A program made the position numbers and the translations under genes. Under the pieces are notes generated by a model, which saw nothing but the letters and a program-made list of their open reading frames with translations, was not told the origin of the DNA and ran no database searches. From positions 1 through 64,000 of the forward strand of contig NZ_FOEP01000005.1 of the NCBI RefSeq assembly GCF_900110775.1: a DNA stretch of 64,000 nt, in the 5' to 3' direction. Every line of letters begins with the position of its first letter. Within the stretch, counting starts at the first letter, position 1. Below, piece by piece: positions 63,144-64,000 of this stretch. Source of the stretch: Thalassovita taeanensis. GTDB lineage: Bacteria; Pseudomonadota; Alphaproteobacteria; Rhodobacterales; Rhodobacteraceae.

Positions 63144-63205
63144 GGCTCCGGGCAGAATTCTGGTCAGCCTCTAAAAATGTCGTAAACCCGAATTATATTG
63201 AAGCC

Positions 63206-63580
63206 ATGAAACAGATTATGCTTGCCTCAGTGATTGCTGCTTGTGTTGTTGCTTCGCCCCTACGGGCCGAAGAGGCAGAGGATGGGATGTCGCTGATGGA
63301 GCAGGGCGCGCGGCTGTTTTTTCGCGGGTTGAGCGAAGAAATCGAACCCGCGATCGAGGATCTGCGCGACCTTTCAGAACAGATGGAACCCGCATTGCGC
63401 GAGTTCGCCCAGACGATGGGCCCCGCGCTGAAAGAGCTGATGGAAAAGGTGGGCGATATCAACATGTATCACCCCCCCGAGATGCTGCCCAATGGCGACA
63501 TCATCCTGCGCCGCAAAGACGACCCCCTGCCGCCGCCCGAGCCCCCCGCCGAAAGCGCCCCCGGCGAGGTGGAGCTTTAA
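63206..63580 (+). CDS. Small periplasmic protein
   Basis: A 124-residue exported protein with signal peptide ending SPLRA. The mature part is acidic and helical (LFFRGLSEEIEPAIEDLRDL, EPALREFAQTMGPALKELME in outline) and ends in a proline-rich tail. No enzymatic motif was recognised. It resembles small Rhodobacteraceae proteins often labelled AAA+ by transfer, which its length rules out. Confidence 0.7.
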   Translation: MKQIMLASVIAACVVASPLRAEEAEDGMSLMEQGARLFFRGLSEEIEPAIEDLRDLSEQMEPALREFAQTMGPALKELMEKVGDINMYHPPEMLPNGDIILRRKDDPLPPPEPPAESAPGEVEL

Positions 63581-64000
63581 CTAGCGTTTCACCCTGATCT
63601 CGGTTTGCGCGTCAAGCGATGATGCAAGCGACTGGAACCGGGCTTGTGCAACCTCGCCAAACAGCGGCTCTGATTGCGGGGTCAGCAGCAGGTGCAGCTG
63701 CTTTTTCTTCGGGAACCAACGCATTTCGCCCATCGGCTGCTCTTTTTGCGGCCACAGCATGGCGCCAAACCGCATCGCTTTTCCCAGCACCGCCGCTTGC
63801 TTCAACGATTTGTCGTCCAGCAGGCTGAACATCGGTTCAAACCGTGTGCCTTCGCGCGAATTCTTATAGCGGTGCATCAGCGCCAGCCCCAGAAACACTC
63901 GTTCTGAATGCTTCAGCCCGCCCAGATTGGACCGCGTGGCATTGTCGAAACAAACCTCGGCGCGGTAATCGGGATGCGCGCGCCAGCTGACATCATGCAG
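63581..64000 (-). CDS. C-terminal part of a Ppx/GppA-family phosphatase
   Basis: The gene enters from the right edge of the window; its start is not present. The visible 139 codons encode the conserved C-terminal domain of Ppx/GppA exopolyphosphatase or pppGpp phosphatase, with LHDVSWRAHPDYRAE, NLGGLKHSERVFLGLA and GKAMRFGAMLWP. These resemble the alphaproteobacterial group. Whether the main activity is polyphosphate or pppGpp hydrolysis cannot be decided from this part. Confidence 0.82.
   Translation of the reverse strand: MHDVSWRAHPDYRAEVCFDNATRSNLGGLKHSERVFLGLALMHRYKNSREGTRFEPMFSLLDDKSLKQAAVLGKAMRFGAMLWPQKEQPMGEMRWFPKKKQLHLLLTPQSEPLFGEVAQARFQSLASSLDAQTEIRVKR

Noticed and set aside
63206-63580. 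AAA+ ATPase annotation of the small periplasmic protein
   Set aside because: It has no Walker A or B motif and is only 124 residues with a signal peptide.
1-64000. CRISPR arrays, rRNA, tRNA, prophage and secretion ATPase genes
   Set aside because: No regularly spaced repeats, cloverleaf-like genes, phage structural genes or secretion ATPases were recognised in the window.

Overview
The window looks like chromosomal DNA of a marine alphaproteobacterium of the Rhodobacteraceae (Roseobacter group). The reasons are the GC-rich coding style, a pccR-type regulator with the propionyl-CoA/methylmalonyl-CoA genes, a choline transport and choline/choline-sulfate to glycine betaine cluster, the argP/lysine-arginine exporter pair, and many small Rhodobacteraceae-type hypothetical genes. 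No rRNA, tRNA or CRISPR array was seen. Genus and species cannot be fixed from the sequence alone.

Layout. (1) 1-382: a broken IS3-family end. (2) 477-5537, minus strand: three related acyl-CoA dehydrogenases and a crotonase, read as one operon and followed by a TetR regulator; a likely operator lies upstream at 5589-5622. (3) 5892-9957: a hybrid histidine kinase, an exported protein with a molybdopterin-oxidoreductase-like fold but no cysteine in its mature part, and a divergent REC-LuxR response regulator. (4) 10286-26155: a muramidase-like protein and a set of very large exported proteins: a 1721-residue mosaic with GEVED, SdrD-B and DUF11-like domains, a 170-residue single-domain protein, an 874-residue DUF11-repeat protein, and a 1911-residue protein that joins DUF11-like domains to a predicted outer-membrane beta-barrel. 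I judge this the most likely undescribed system, perhaps a surface fibre or coat with its own outer-membrane anchor. (5) 26215-26502: an IS5-family remnant. (6) 26688-34472: housekeeping and transport genes (OsmC, YmdB-like phosphoesterase, EamA transporters, SLC13 permease, YebC, ArgP/ArgO). (7) 34593-43543: choV-choW-lysE-choX on the minus strand, divergent from betI-betC-betB-betA. (8) 43779-46869: hemerythrin-like protein, DUF465 protein, alpha/beta hydrolase and pccR. (9) 46942-58474: a Bcr/CflA efflux pump, then pccB, several small genes and lipoproteins, pccA, a DUF4174 protein, a sulfotransferase-like protein and methylmalonyl-CoA mutase. (10) 58544-64000: MAPEG protein, NhaA, VOC and GNAT proteins, TerB-DnaJ, an endonuclease/phosphatase-fold protein, a small periplasmic protein, and the C-terminal part of a Ppx/GppA phosphatase.

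How the parts fit. Choline or choline-O-sulfate is imported by ChoXWV, the sulfate is removed by BetC, and choline is oxidised by BetA and BetB to glycine betaine under BetI control. Propionyl-CoA, from odd-chain or branched acyl-CoAs such as those the first operon might oxidise, is carboxylated by PccAB and isomerised by the mutase to succinyl-CoA, probably under PccR control through TTTGCAAA sites. The hybrid kinase and LuxR regulator sit beside the surface-protein cluster and might control it, but nothing in the sequence proves this. Domain names were assigned by reading motifs, not by a search.
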